Origin: Xanthobacteraceae bacterium
Lineage (GTDB): Bacteria; Pseudomonadota; Alphaproteobacteria; Rhizobiales; Xanthobacteraceae
Length of the DNA stretch: 23,902 bases
Reading direction: 5' to 3'
Assembly: GCA_030037185.1 (NCBI GenBank)
Contig: JASHRR010001219.1
Span: 1 to 23,902 of the forward strand
The first letter of the stretch is position 1, and each line of letters opens with the position of its first letter. Position numbers and translations under genes: made by a program. The notes beneath the pieces are model-generated. The model was not told the DNA's origin and did not search any database. It worked only from the letters and a program-made list of their open reading frames with translations. Shown here in pieces: positions 1 to 8,697 of the stretch.

Positions 1-125
1 AGGTTCACATCGTCAGCATAACTGCCGCGGCCTTGCACCAGGATCGGGTCCTCCGTGCGCAGCACCGGCTGCCCGATGCCGAATTTCTGCACCGCCCAGG
101 ACTCGGGATCGTTTTGAAGATTCAT
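1..125 (-). CDS. CoxL/xanthine dehydrogenase-type molybdopterin-binding subunit, N-terminus (partial)
   Basis: Reading leftwards from an ATG at 125-123, the frame is open to the window edge and gives about 41 residues. It contains KFGIGQPVLRTEDP followed by GRGSYADDVN. This is the characteristic start of the large, molybdenum-cofactor-binding subunit of aerobic CO dehydrogenase/xanthine dehydrogenase-like hydroxylases (pattern FGxxxxRxEDPxLxxGxGxYxDD). Such subunits work with FAD and 2Fe-2S subunits in the cytoplasm. Only the extreme N-terminus is in the window, so the substrate cannot be inferred. No clear ribosome binding site lies upstream of 125, and an in-frame TTG at 143 is an alternative start. 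It is divergent from the ppx gene. Confidence 0.75.
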   Translation of the reverse strand, partial: MNLQNDPESWAVQKFGIGQPVLRTEDPILVQGRGSYADDVN

Positions 126-408
126 GATAATTCGCTGAACCAAGTGTCCGATGCCCCACACAGCGCCTGAAATAATCGAGCCGGTTGGGCCGCACAAGCG
201 GGCGGGTGGGATACGAGCTATGTGCGTAAGCCCGGCTGGAGGGGCCATGCGTAGCGGCAATCGATCTCCGAACCCCTCGCAAAAGCGCGTTAGCACCCCG
301 AACCTTCTTGCGACGGCCCCCAAGGCTGGTACACTCCGCCTGATTTTGGAACATGAGGCCGCTTGCACGTCGGCGGGAGCAGACGTGCGCGCGCCGGAGA
401 GACATCTG

Positions 409-1524
409 ATGGACGACGAGGGCCAGGGGACTGGCGGCCTCGAGCCTGCGCCATATCGGCGGCGTGCCGATAACCGCGCCCACCGGGGTCGCGGCCACCA
501 TTTCCGCCATCGGCGGGCATCGAATGCCGGCGCGCCGGGGCGTAGGACCTATGCGGCCCTGGATCTGGGCACCAACAATTGCCGCCTCCTGATCGCCCGG
601 CCGTCCGGCGACGGCTTCCGGGTCATTGACGCGTTTTCGCGCATCATCCGGCTCGGCGAAGGCTTGTCGGCCACCGGGCGATTGTCCGAGGCGGCGATCG
701 TCCGCGCGGTCGGGGCGCTTGCGGTCTGCCGCGACAAGATGGTCAACCGGGGCGTGACCCGTGCGCGGCTGATCGCTACGGAAGCCTGCCGGGTGGCGGT
801 CAACGGCGCCGAGTTCCTAGAGGTCATCCGCGAACAGGTCGGCATCGAGCTGGAAATCGTCGATCGCAAGACCGAGGCGGACCTCGCTGCGACCGGGTGC
901 ACGCCACTGATTGATCCGCAGGCGCGCGGCGTGCTGCTGTTCGATATCGGCGGCGGCTCGTCGGAGCTCGTGTCGCTTGCGCAATCGGAGCCCGCGATGC
1001 GCGGACCGCCGCGGCCGGTCGTGCGCAGCTGGGTCTCCCTGCCGGTCGGCGTCGTCACCCTGGCGGAGCGCCACGGCGGCGTGCGGGTCGACCGCGCCTT
1101 GTTCGAGGCGATGGTGGACGAGGTGGCGATCTTTGTCGCCCCATTCACGGCCGCCCATGGCGACAACCTCGACGGCGTGCATATGCTCGGCACTTCCGGC
1201 ACCGTGACCACCATTGCGGGGATTCACCTGCGCCTGCCGCGCTATGATCGCCGCCGCGTCGATGGCTGTTGGCTCTCCGACGTCGAGATCACCGGCGTGA
1301 TCGACGAATTGATTGCCATGACCTACGAGGAGCGCGTCGCCAATGCCTGCATCGGCTCCGAACGCGCCGATTTGGTGCTCGCGGGCTGCGCCATCCTGGA
1401 AGCAATCCGCCGCGCCTTTCCGTGTCCGCGGCTGCGCGTTGCCGACCGAGGATTGCGCGAGGGAATCCTGGTAAAGCTCATGCGCGAGGACGGAGTGTGG
1501 TCCTACCAGGGCGGGCCGGCGTGA
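409..1524 (+). CDS. ppx: Ppx/GppA family phosphatase
   Basis: Exopolyphosphatase/guanosine pentaphosphatase family enzyme (ASKHA fold), acting in the cytoplasm on polyphosphate or pppGpp. Visible motifs are the phosphate-binding loop DLGTNNCRLL, the segment IATEACR, the second phosphate loop DIGGGSSEL and GTSGTVTTIAG. From ATG 409 the product is 371 residues. I chose this start because GGAGAG (396-401) lies 7 bases upstream. An earlier in-frame ATG at 151 would add 86 residues of low-complexity, non-family sequence. The stop overlaps the GTG of rlmE, so the two are probably translationally coupled. The family does not by itself separate Ppx from GppA activity. The 280 bases upstream hold no convincing gene. 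Confidence 0.9.
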   Translation: MDDEGQGTGGLEPAPYRRRADNRAHRGRGHHFRHRRASNAGAPGRRTYAALDLGTNNCRLLIARPSGDGFRVIDAFSRIIRLGEGLSATGRLSEAAIVRAVGALAVCRDKMVNRGVTRARLIATEACRVAVNGAEFLEVIREQVGIELEIVDRKTEADLAATGCTPLIDPQARGVLLFDIGGGSSELVSLAQSEPAMRGPPRPVVRSWVSLPVGVVTLAERHGGVRVDRALFEAMVDEVAIFVAPFTAAHGDNLDGVHMLGTSGTVTTIAGIHLRLPRYDRRRVDGCWLSDVEITGVIDELIAMTYEERVANACIGSERADLVLAGCAILEAIRRAFPCPRLRVADRGLREGILVKLMREDGVWSYQGGPA

Positions 1525-2246
1525 CGACTAAACTCGGCAGCAAAAGAGGTCGCGGCCGCCGCGACCTCAAAGTAGGGGTTACCAGCCGCAAAGGCCGAAC
1601 TCTGGCTTCCAAGCTATGGCTGGAGCGCCAGCTCAATGATCCCTACGTCGCGCGCGCCAGGCGGGAGGGAATGCGTTCGCGTGCCGCCTTCAAGCTGGCG
1701 GAAATCGACGACAAGTTTCACGTCCTGAACTCCGGCGCAAAGGTGGTGGACCTGGGCGCCGCACCCGGCGGCTGGAGCCAGATCGCGGCGCAGCGGGTCG
1801 GAGCTGGTGGGCCGCCGAGAGGACGGGTCGTGGCCATCGACCTCATCGACATGCCGGCGATCCCCGGCGTCGAATTTCTCCAGCTCGATTTCCTGCACGC
1901 GTCGGCCCCAGATCGCCTCAAGGCTTTGCTCGACGGCCCGGCCGACGTCGTGCTCTCCGACATGGCGGGGAACACCACCGGCCACCGCAAGACCGATCAC
2001 CTCAGGATCATGGCGCTCGCCGAGGCGGCCACAATGTTTGCCTGCGAGGTCTTGCGTCCAGGCGGCGCGTTTTTATGCAAGGTGCTGCAGGGCGGCACCG
2101 AATCCGAATTGCTGACGAGCCTAAAACGGGATTTCGCTGCGGTGAAACACGTCAAGCCGGCGGCAAGCCGCAGCGATTCGGCAGAGCTTTATATGCTGGC
2201 GCAGGGGTTTCGAGCGTCTGCGGACGCCAAGCGAAAGCGGGTTTGA
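1521..2246 (+). CDS. rlmE: 23S rRNA 2'-O-methyltransferase RlmE (FtsJ/RrmJ)
   Basis: SAM-dependent enzyme that in E. coli methylates the ribose of U2552 in 23S rRNA. The GTG start at 1521 overlaps the upstream TGA by 4 bases and gives 241 residues with a basic N-terminal tail. The SAM loop is LGAAPGGWSQ (about residues 78-87). The K-D-K-E active-site set seen in RrmJ can be placed at K58 (RSRAAFKL), D147 (LSDMAG), K187 (FLCKVLQ) and E222 (SAELYM). LWLERQLNDPYVARA near residues 32-46 is typical of alphaproteobacterial members. A longer frame begins at 1269, but that part is the out-of-frame shadow of ppx. The 3' end converges on the next gene with only 15 bases between. Confidence 0.95.
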   Translation: MTTKLGSKRGRGRRDLKVGVTSRKGRTLASKLWLERQLNDPYVARARREGMRSRAAFKLAEIDDKFHVLNSGAKVVDLGAAPGGWSQIAAQRVGAGGPPRGRVVAIDLIDMPAIPGVEFLQLDFLHASAPDRLKALLDGPADVVLSDMAGNTTGHRKTDHLRIMALAEAATMFACEVLRPGGAFLCKVLQGGTESELLTSLKRDFAAVKHVKPAASRSDSAELYMLAQGFRASADAKRKRV

Positions 2247-2261
2247 AAGAGCATTAAGGGG

Positions 2262-3026
2262 TCACCCCGGCTCCATCCCGGTGTTGCGAATGATAGGCGC
2301 TGCCTCGGGGGCGGTGAGATACTTGAGCAACGTCCGGGCGGCGTCGGCCGGGCCGGCAGCCTTATGGACCGCGGCCGAGAACACCGTAACCTCCTGGATG
2401 TCGGCCGGCAGCGGTCCGAGATAATCGATGCGCTTGACCGGCAAAAGCTCACTCACCTGCTGGAAGCCGATCTCGGCGTCGCCGCGCGCTACCATCTCGC
2501 CGATCGGCACATCGGGGATCGGCGGCACGATCTTCGCCTTGAGCTGTTCTGTCAGGCCCCACTTCGCGATCAGGCGCTCCATGTGAACGCCGCTCGGACC
2601 CGCAGAATACGCAATCGTCTTTGCTGCCAGCAAAGCCTTGCGGATGCCATCCGAGGAGCTCACGTCGATCTTCGGAGCGCCGGCGCGAATAGCCACCCCG
2701 ACGCCGGACGTCGCCACATTGACGCGCGTTTCGGCGACGAGCTTGCCGAGCTTTATGAGATCATCGATCTGGGGTGCAGGAAGCATGACCACGTCGGCAA
2801 TCTCGCCATCTGCGACACGTTTTGCCACCGCATTGACCCCACCCCAGGTCGTCATCACCTTGTGCCCGGTCGCCCGCTCGAAGTCGGGCACGAGAAGCGT
2901 GTAGGGCGCCCGCGTGCCGGGCGAGCCGATGACCTTGATATCGGCAGCGTTGGCGATCCCGGCCGCCATGATGGCGCCCACGGCTCCAAGCTTCGCCCAC
3001 GCGGCGATCAATGTTCCCATCGTCAT
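2262..3026 (-). CDS. Periplasmic substrate-binding protein (ModA-like)
   Basis: Extracellular solute-binding protein of the molybdate/ModA-like superfamily (SBP_bac_11 type), 254 residues. The start at 3026 is preceded by GGGAGG (3033-3038) at good spacing. An upstream in-frame extension to 3182 would put basic sequence before the signal peptide and is rejected. Residues 1 to about 26 form a signal peptide with a hydrophobic core and an ANA/AD cleavage site. The mature part begins IKVIGSPGTRAPYTLLVPDFE and includes VADVVMLP-like and YSAGPSGVH segments. No ABC permease or ATPase gene is next to it, so it is an orphan and the ligand is unknown. Confidence 0.85.
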   Translation of the reverse strand: MTMGTLIAAWAKLGAVGAIMAAGIANAADIKVIGSPGTRAPYTLLVPDFERATGHKVMTTWGGVNAVAKRVADGEIADVVMLPAPQIDDLIKLGKLVAETRVNVATSGVGVAIRAGAPKIDVSSSDGIRKALLAAKTIAYSAGPSGVHMERLIAKWGLTEQLKAKIVPPIPDVPIGEMVARGDAEIGFQQVSELLPVKRIDYLGPLPADIQEVTVFSAAVHKAAGPADAARTLLKYLTAPEAAPIIRNTGMEPG

Positions 3027-3115
3027 GGCGGTCCTCCCTGAGTGCCGCTTGGAACAATAAGGCAACTGGCGATGACACCGCAACCGAAGGCATACTTTGG
3101 AAATCGTGGTACGCG

Positions 3116-3233
3116 ATTGAGCGAAGCGAAATCCGGCCTTCTCGACGCGGCGACGCCGCTCGCCGCTTTCGCTGGCGCTCAACCCCGGCTAGCGCTCGGC
3201 TAGCGCCCTGATCCGCTTCGCTCATCCGGGCTA
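3116..3233. repeat. Rhizobial intergenic palindromic repeat
   Basis: Two inverted copies of a GAGCGAAGCG core sit at the ends of this stretch: ATTGAGCGAAGCGAAATCCGG at 3117-3137 and, on the opposite strand, GATGAGCGAAGCGGATC near 3210-3226, followed by CCGGGCTAC. A direct GGCTAGCGC duplication lies inside (about 3187-3205). The motif family GTAGCCCGGATGAGCGAAGCG recurs between genes in Bradyrhizobium and relatives (recall, not searched). The element fills most of the 228-bp gap between the binding-protein gene and the MFS gene. Confidence 0.6.
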
Positions 3234-3254
3234 CAGAGGATCGTTCTGCCCTGC

Positions 3255-4676
3255 CTAGGCAGCCTTTTGCTCATTGTCCGGGCGTGTGGCTGTCGCCTTG
3301 CGGTCTGCCATTTCGGCACCGGCATCAGCGGGCATCCGGGCGAACAACAAGATTGAGCTGGCCGACACAAGTCCCACCAGAAGGAAGGCGGGCGGGAAGT
3401 CTTCTGCCCGAAGCGTGGTCTGTCCCTTCAAACTGAGCACGGTTTCGACCGCCAAAGCGCCAACGGCCACGCCCACCGATTGGGAGAGTTGCTGGGCCAC
3501 CGCGACCAGCGAAGTGGCGCGGCTCATGCGCGCTGGGTCGACTTCCGCGTAGGCGATGGCATTGACGCTCGTGAACTGCAACGAGCGGAAAAATCCGCCG
3601 GCGAGCAGCACCGCGATCATCACCGGCACAGGCGTCGCATGGGTGAAGGCTGCACAGGCGGACAGCATCACGGCGGCAATCAGCGCGTTCCAGGTCAGCA
3701 CATTGCGGAATCCCGCGCGCCGCAGGATCGGCGGCACTGCCGATTTCATCATCATGGCGCCGACCGCCGTCGACAGCGTGACAAGGCCGGATTGGAACGG
3801 TGTCATGCCGAAGCCGAGCTGCATCAGCAACGGCAGCAGGAACGGCAGCGCTCCGGCGCCGATTCGGAAGATGAACCCACCCACGACGCCGGCCCGGAAG
3901 GTCGCAAGCCGGAACAATGTCAGGTCGATGACCGGCGCGGTCATGCTGCGCGCGCGCACGACGTATGCGATCGTGGCCGAAGCGCCGCCGGCGACGAGGG
4001 CGATGGTCACGCTGGCCGGGACCAGTTTGATACCCATCACCGTCAGCCCGAAGGCGAGCCCGCCGACCCCGACGCCTATCAGCACCAGCCCCAGGAAATC
4101 GAACGGGTCGTTGATTTCAACACGCAAGTCCTCGAAAAACAGGCTCGCCAGCGTAATTCCGAGCAGGCCGATCGGAATGTTGATGAGAAAGATCCAATGC
4201 CAGCTCGCGTAGGTCGTGATGAAACCGCCAAGCGCCGGCCCGACCATCGGTCCGACCAGAGCCGGCATGGTGAGCAGCGCCATCGCGCCGATCAGCTTGC
4301 GTTTGCCGACGGTGCGAATGAGCACAAGGCGTCCGACCGGCGACATCATGGCGCCGCCTGAGCCCTGCAGGAAACGGGCGATCACAAAATGCCACAGCGA
4401 ATGCGACAACGCGCAGCCGATCGATCCGATCATGAACACGGCGATGGCGGTGCGAAATACGTTTCGGGCGCCGAACCGATCCGCCATCCAGCCGCTTGCC
4501 GGAATGAAGATGGCGAGTGCGAGCAGATACGACGTGATGGCGAGCTTGAGCTCCAGCGGCCTGGAGCCGATATCGGTCGCAATCGCCGGCAGCGATGTGG
4601 CGATCACCGTGGAGTCCATGTTCTCCATGAACAGCGCCACCGCGACGATCAGCGGGACGAGGCGCTCACGGCTCAT
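3255..4676 (-). CDS. DHA2-type MFS multidrug exporter
   Basis: Inner-membrane proton-driven exporter of the major facilitator superfamily, EmrB/QacA (DHA2, 14-helix) type, 473 residues from ATG 4676. Helix 1 carries NMDSTVIATSLPAIA, the DHA2 motif D1 region. GWMADRFGARNVFRTAI is the loop 2-3 motif A, and RFLQGSGGAMMSPVGRLVL is typical of helix 4. Motif C-like GPMVGPALGGFI follows. The C-terminal tail is short and charged. An in-frame GTG at 4721 would add 15 residues and neither start has a strong ribosome binding site; I prefer the ATG because it lies just before helix 1. It is divergent from the small membrane protein. The substrate cannot be told from the sequence. Confidence 0.9.
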   Translation of the reverse strand: MSRERLVPLIVAVALFMENMDSTVIATSLPAIATDIGSRPLELKLAITSYLLALAIFIPASGWMADRFGARNVFRTAIAVFMIGSIGCALSHSLWHFVIARFLQGSGGAMMSPVGRLVLIRTVGKRKLIGAMALLTMPALVGPMVGPALGGFITTYASWHWIFLINIPIGLLGITLASLFFEDLRVEINDPFDFLGLVLIGVGVGGLAFGLTVMGIKLVPASVTIALVAGGASATIAYVVRARSMTAPVIDLTLFRLATFRAGVVGGFIFRIGAGALPFLLPLLMQLGFGMTPFQSGLVTLSTAVGAMMMKSAVPPILRRAGFRNVLTWNALIAAVMLSACAAFTHATPVPVMIAVLLAGGFFRSLQFTSVNAIAYAEVDPARMSRATSLVAVAQQLSQSVGVAVGALAVETVLSLKGQTTLRAEDFPPAFLLVGLVSASSILLFARMPADAGAEMADRKATATRPDNEQKAA

Positions 4677-4820
4677 GGATGACTGGCTCGGTGCGGCATT
4701 TAAGGAACTTAGGCATCGCACACAAGAATAGCAGGGCGATGATCCCTGCGCCTACCCGCATTGCGCCCGCGCCCTAACTATCTACATGGGAGTCGCAATT
4801 CCACAGAGCCGGGCGCTGCA

Positions 4821-5069
4821 ATGATCTATATTCTGGCGATCTTCATTCCCCCACTGGGGCTGCTGCTGAACGGGCAACCGGTCGCGGCCTTGCTCAATGT
4901 GGCACTGATCATTCCCTGCTTACTGCTGGGCTTCATTTTCCATGTCCTGTGGCTGGTGCCATCCCTTCACGCTGTCATTTCGGTCTACATGAAGCGCGAA
5001 CAGCGCCGCCATCGCGAAATCGTCGAGGCAATCGAACGCCACGGACCGCCGCCGGGACGAAGGGATTGA
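4821..5069 (+). CDS. Pmp3/YqaE-like small membrane protein
   Basis: An 82-residue protein beginning IYILAIFIPPLGLLLNGQ, followed by a second hydrophobic helix (ALLNVALIIPCLLLGFIFHVLWL). This is the two-helix layout of the UPF0057/Pmp3 (YqaE) family, whose members affect membrane potential and salt stress in yeast and plants. The C-terminus (about 25 residues) is charged and basic, longer than in minimal family members. The start at 4821 is chosen because it puts the family signature at the N-terminus; a frame open to 4761 adds unrelated sequence. No strong ribosome binding site is visible. It appears to be monocistronic. Confidence 0.75.
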   Translation: MIYILAIFIPPLGLLLNGQPVAALLNVALIIPCLLLGFIFHVLWLVPSLHAVISVYMKREQRRHREIVEAIERHGPPPGRRD

Positions 5070-5553
5070 CGCGCTATCGCGCAAGCAACGCGACCTCGCG
5101 GGGCGCTATCGCCCGCTTACTTCGCCAGTGCGCCGTCAGCATCGGCTAGCATATTCCGGAGTTTCCGCGCATGCGCTAGTAGGCCGCATTTCCTGCATCA
5201 AGGCTGATTGCGGCATTGCTAATCCGCTGGCGCATGCCACCCATCGCCTCTCGCTCGCCATGCAGGCGCGCCACATGAGATGCTCACTGAAGCCTCACCC
5301 GCAGACGCCGCAAGCGCACGTGCCTTCCACTCTCTGGAGCTAGCCCTCCTGCCGCCATTGATTGTCACCTAGGCGGTGCGGCAGCCTTGCTGAGGGGAAT
5401 CGCGGCGGCAACCTTTCCAAGGCCGCCGCGCCGTGATATCGACCCTCGTCAATCTCACCAAAGACCTGATTCGCCGGCCGACGGTTCCATCTGCCGCCGG
5501 GGGCATTATCTCTATCGCAAATGACGTCGCCCGGTGGCGGCAGGGAGTTCGGC
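5070..5553. other. Gene-free stretch upstream of guaB
   Basis: About 480 bases between the small membrane protein and guaB. The frames found here (60-80 codons, both strands) have no recognisable domain and no convincing ribosome binding site. A weak inverted repeat, GGGGCGCTATCGCCC (5100-5114), is present. I see no tRNA, no clear terminator with a T-run and no riboswitch that I can name. The guaB promoter should lie in the last 150 bases, but I cannot place its -35/-10 with confidence. Confidence 0.5.
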
Positions 5554-7041
5554 ATGGCGGCAATTGCAAATGGCAATCTGCGGGAAGGCTATACCTTTGA
5601 CGACGTGCTGCTGAGGCCCGGCCTTTCCGACGTATTGCCGTCGGAGGTCGATATCCGCTCGCGCATTACGCGCGAGATTGCGCTGAATATCCCGATCATC
5701 GCTTCCGCAATGGATACCGTCACGGAAGCCGCGATGGCGATCGCCATGGCGCAGGCCGGGGGCATCGGCGTCATTCATCGCAACATGGAACCGGAGGACC
5801 AGGCGGCCCTGGTTCGGCAAGTGAAAAAATTCGAATCCGGAATGGTGGTGAACCCGCTCACCATTCATCCCCAGGCCACCCTCGCTGATGCGCTGGCGCT
5901 GATGCAGGAAAACCGGATTTCCGGCGTACCCGTGGTTGAAGGCGACAAGACGCCGGGCCGGCTGGTGGGCATTCTTACCAATCGAGACGTGCGCTTTGCT
6001 ACCGACCCGCGCCAGAAGGTCGCCGAGCTGATGACGAAGGAAGGCCTCATCACGGTGCGCGAAGGCGTCAGCCAGGAAGAGGCCAAGCGCCTCCTGCACC
6101 AGCACCGCATTGAGAAGCTGCTGGTGGTGGACGACCGCTACCGTTGCGTCGGGCTGATCACCGTCAAGGATATCGAAAAGGCGGTGGCTCATCCGAACGC
6201 TTGCAAGGACGAGCAAGGCCGCCTGCGGGTGGCGGCGGCAAGCACTGTCGGCGACAGAGGGTTCGAACGCAGCGAGCGGCTGATCGAGGCGGGTGTGGAC
6301 CTGGTGATTGTGGATACCGCCCACGGCCATTCGACTCGCGTGCTCGAAGCCGTGCGACGCATCAAACGGCTCTCCAACGCGGTACAGGTGGTGGCCGGCA
6401 ACGTGGCGACCGACGAGGCTGCGAGAGCGCTGATCCACGCCGGCGCCGATGCCATCAAGGTCGGCATCGGTCCGGGCTCGATCTGCACCACCCGCGTCAT
6501 TGCCGGCGTCGGGGTGCCACAGCTGACTGCCATCATGGACACCGTCGAGGCGGCGCGGCAAAGCGATACGCCAGTGATCGCAGACGGCGGCATCAAATAT
6601 TCCGGCGATCTCGCCAAGGCCATCGCGGCCGGCGCCGAATGCGCCATGGTGGGCTCGCTGCTCGCCGGCACCGATGAGACGCCGGGCGAGGTATTTCTTT
6701 ATCAGGGCCGTTCCTACAAGGCTTATCGCGGGATGGGCTCGGTTGCCGCCATGGCGCGCGGTTCGGCCGATCGTTATTTCCAGCAGGACATCAAGGATAA
6801 CTTGAAGCTGGTGCCGGAAGGCATTGAAGGCCAGGTGCCTTACAAGGGCCCGGTGGCAAACGTGCTGCACCAATTGACGGGCGGCTTACGCGCCGCCATG
6901 GGCTATGTTGGGGCCCACACGGTTGCCGAGTTTCAAAGCAAGGCCGAATTCGTGCGCATCTCGCATGCCGGGCTGCGCGAAAGCCATGTCCACGACGTGA
7001 CGGTGACGCGCGAGAGTCCGAATTATCCAAGCCGGTCGTAG
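5554..7041 (+). CDS. guaB: Inosine-5'-monophosphate dehydrogenase GuaB
   Basis: NAD-dependent oxidation of IMP to XMP, the committed step of GMP synthesis, in the cytoplasm. The product is 495 residues, normal for bacterial IMPDH. The start ATG 5554 has AGGGAG (5542-5547) upstream; an ATG at 5521 in the same frame lacks one. [10 protein letters not shown] near residues 14-23 opens the barrel. Two CBS domains occupy about residues 96-215. The active-site loop GPGSICTTR places the catalytic cysteine at C311, and [13 protein letters not shown] binds the phosphate. GMGSVAAM and the flap region follow. All key parts are intact. It is followed by a 350-base gap before rsmB, so it is probably its own transcription unit. 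Confidence 0.98.
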   Translation: MAAIANGNLREGYTFDDVLLRPGLSDVLPSEVDIRSRITREIALNIPIIASAMDTVTEAAMAIAMAQAGGIGVIHRNMEPEDQAALVRQVKKFESGMVVNPLTIHPQATLADALALMQENRISGVPVVEGDKTPGRLVGILTNRDVRFATDPRQKVAELMTKEGLITVREGVSQEEAKRLLHQHRIEKLLVVDDRYRCVGLITVKDIEKAVAHPNACKDEQGRLRVAAASTVGDRGFERSERLIEAGVDLVIVDTAHGHSTRVLEAVRRIKRLSNAVQVVAGNVATDEAARALIHAGADAIKVGIGPGSICTTRVIAGVGVPQLTAIMDTVEAARQSDTPVIADGGIKYSGDLAKAIAAGAECAMVGSLLAGTDETPGEVFLYQGRSYKAYRGMGSVAAMARGSADRYFQQDIKDNLKLVPEGIEGQVPYKGPVANVLHQLTGGLRAAMGYVGAHTVAEFQSKAEFVRISHAGLRESHVHDVTVTRESPNYPSRS

Positions 7042-7391
7042 GAAGAGCGCAGGTTTAGGTGTAATCGGAATCGGGGACACGATCCGGGATGGTTTCAATT
7101 GCGGCAAGACGATCTGCGAGCTCCCTGCCGAGCTCTCTCGGCGCCCGCGAAATCCCCCGCTGTCGAGCATCGTCATGCCGCGAAACAACGGCGGCGTCGG
7201 GTCATGCGGATAGGAGGCACAGCTGCACAAAGCGCGCCGGCGGTCAAATTTACAGGTCTCGGCAGCCTTTGGCGCAGGCCGCGGCCTTTGCACGAGACTC
7301 ACGGCATGCGTGACAGTGAGATAACTGACGGATTGCGTTTCCGGTTCGTGATGTGCTTCATCTGCGCCATGCCTGTTCTGATCAGCCCGCA
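7042..7391. other. Gap between guaB and rsmB
   Basis: About 350 bases. Short frames on both strands (60-98 codons) show no known domain, and one minus-strand frame simply runs through from the guaB shadow. GTAATCGGAATCGGGGACAC around 7060-7079 is a minor near-repeat. I see no RNA gene. The rsmB-guaA promoter presumably lies here, but no clear hexamers stand out. Confidence 0.45.
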
Positions 7392-8693
7392 ATGACCCCT
7401 GGAGCGCGCCTTTCCGCAGCCATCGAGGTCTTGGCAGACATAGAGGATCGCCGCCGGCCGGCCAACGATGCCTTGAAGGACTGGGGGCTTGCCCATCGGT
7501 TTGCCGGGTCCGGCGACCGCGCCGCCATCGGCGGATTGGTGTTCGACGCGCTGCGGCGGCGCAACTCGGCCGCTTACCTGATGGGGGCGTCGACGCCGCG
7601 CGCGATCCTCTTTGGCGCATTGCGGCTCGAGCGCGGCATGTCGGCTGATTCCATTGCGCGGCTTGCCGATGGTATCCGCTACGCGCCGCCGCCTCCCGAT
7701 CATGCTGAGGCCGACGCACTCGCGGCGGGCGGTCTGCGCGATGATGCGCCCGCCTATGTGCGTGGAGACTATCCGGAATGGCTTGATCACTATTTTGCGG
7801 TTGTCTTCGGCGAGGAGCGCGCCGACGAGGGGGCGGCGCTGTCGCGTCGCGCTCCGGTCGATCTGCGGGTGAACACTCTCAAGGCAAACCGCGACACGGT
7901 AGCGATGGCGCTGGGCCATCTTGGCGCCACGCCGACTCCGTGGTCGCCAGCCGGCCTGCGGATCGCGTTGTCGGCAGATGCCAAGAGCCCGCCGCTTCAT
8001 GCCGAGCCGGCCTATATTGACGGTTTCATCGAAATCCAGGACGAGGGTTCCCAGCTGGCGGCACTGCTGTCAGGCGCGCGGCCGGGCGAGACGGTGGTTG
8101 ACCTGTGCGCCGGGGGCGGCGGCAAGACCCTGGCGCTGGCGGCCCTGATGGCGAATTGCGGCCGCGTCGTGGCGACCGATCCGGATATCCGGCGCCTGGC
8201 GCCGATCCATGCCCGGATGGCGCGGGCAGGCGTCACCAATGTCGAGGTGCGCACGCCGCGGGGAGAGGCCGACTTGCTCGCCGACCTTGCGGGCGCCGTC
8301 GACCTCGTGCTGATCGACGCGCCCTGCACCGGGACCGGGGCATGGCGGCGCAATCCGGACGCCAAGTGGCGCGTGCGTCCCGGAGCGTTGGGCGAGCGCA
8401 TCAAGGCCCAGGATGCGGCGCTCGACCGCTCCGCCGGACTGGTGCGGGTGGGCGGACGGATCGCCTATGTCACCTGCTCGCTGCTGGACAATGAGAACGG
8501 CGCGCGGGTTCGTGCTTTCACGGACAGGCATCCGGAGTTTGCCGTGGTGCCGGCGCAAACAGTCGCGGACAGCCTTGGCGCCAACACAACGAGGTTCCTC
8601 GCGGCCGCCAAAGCCTCGGCCGAAGGACTTTTGATGACGCCCCGCCGGACCGGAACCGATGGCTTTTTCCTTTCCGTTATCAGGCGCGGGTAA
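7392..8693 (+). CDS. rsmB: RsmB/NOP-family rRNA (cytosine-5)-methyltransferase
   Basis: SAM-dependent m5C methyltransferase; the E. coli relative RsmB modifies C967 of 16S rRNA. The product is 433 residues from ATG 7392. The first ~130 residues resemble the NusB-like RNA-binding domain. The SAM-binding motif is [30 protein letters not shown] carries the motif IV cysteine (C312) and [12 protein letters not shown] the motif VI nucleophilic cysteine (C362), both needed in the family. [10 protein letters not shown] is the usual C-terminal end. A frame open to 7353 adds 13 residues without family support. The stop is 4 bases before the guaA start, so the two are probably cotranscribed. Confidence 0.92.
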   Translation: MTPGARLSAAIEVLADIEDRRRPANDALKDWGLAHRFAGSGDRAAIGGLVFDALRRRNSAAYLMGASTPRAILFGALRLERGMSADSIARLADGIRYAPPPPDHAEADALAAGGLRDDAPAYVRGDYPEWLDHYFAVVFGEERADEGAALSRRAPVDLRVNTLKANRDTVAMALGHLGATPTPWSPAGLRIALSADAKSPPLHAEPAYIDGFIEIQDEGSQLAALLSGARPGETVVDLCAGGGGKTLALAALMANCGRVVATDPDIRRLAPIHARMARAGVTNVEVRTPRGEADLLADLAGAVDLVLIDAPCTGTGAWRRNPDAKWRVRPGALGERIKAQDAALDRSAGLVRVGGRIAYVTCSLLDNENGARVRAFTDRHPEFAVVPAQTVADSLGANTTRFLAAAKASAEGLLMTPRRTGTDGFFLSVIRRG

Positions 8694-8697
8694 TGCC

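Noticed and set aside
3480..4361. Long plus-strand frame of 293 codons opposite the MFS gene
   Set aside because: Low-complexity, polar and arginine/glutamine-rich; it is the antisense shadow of a clear 14-helix transporter.
5512..6873. 453-codon minus-strand frame across guaB
   Set aside because: Histidine- and arginine-rich shadow of guaB, which has all IMPDH motifs on the plus strand.
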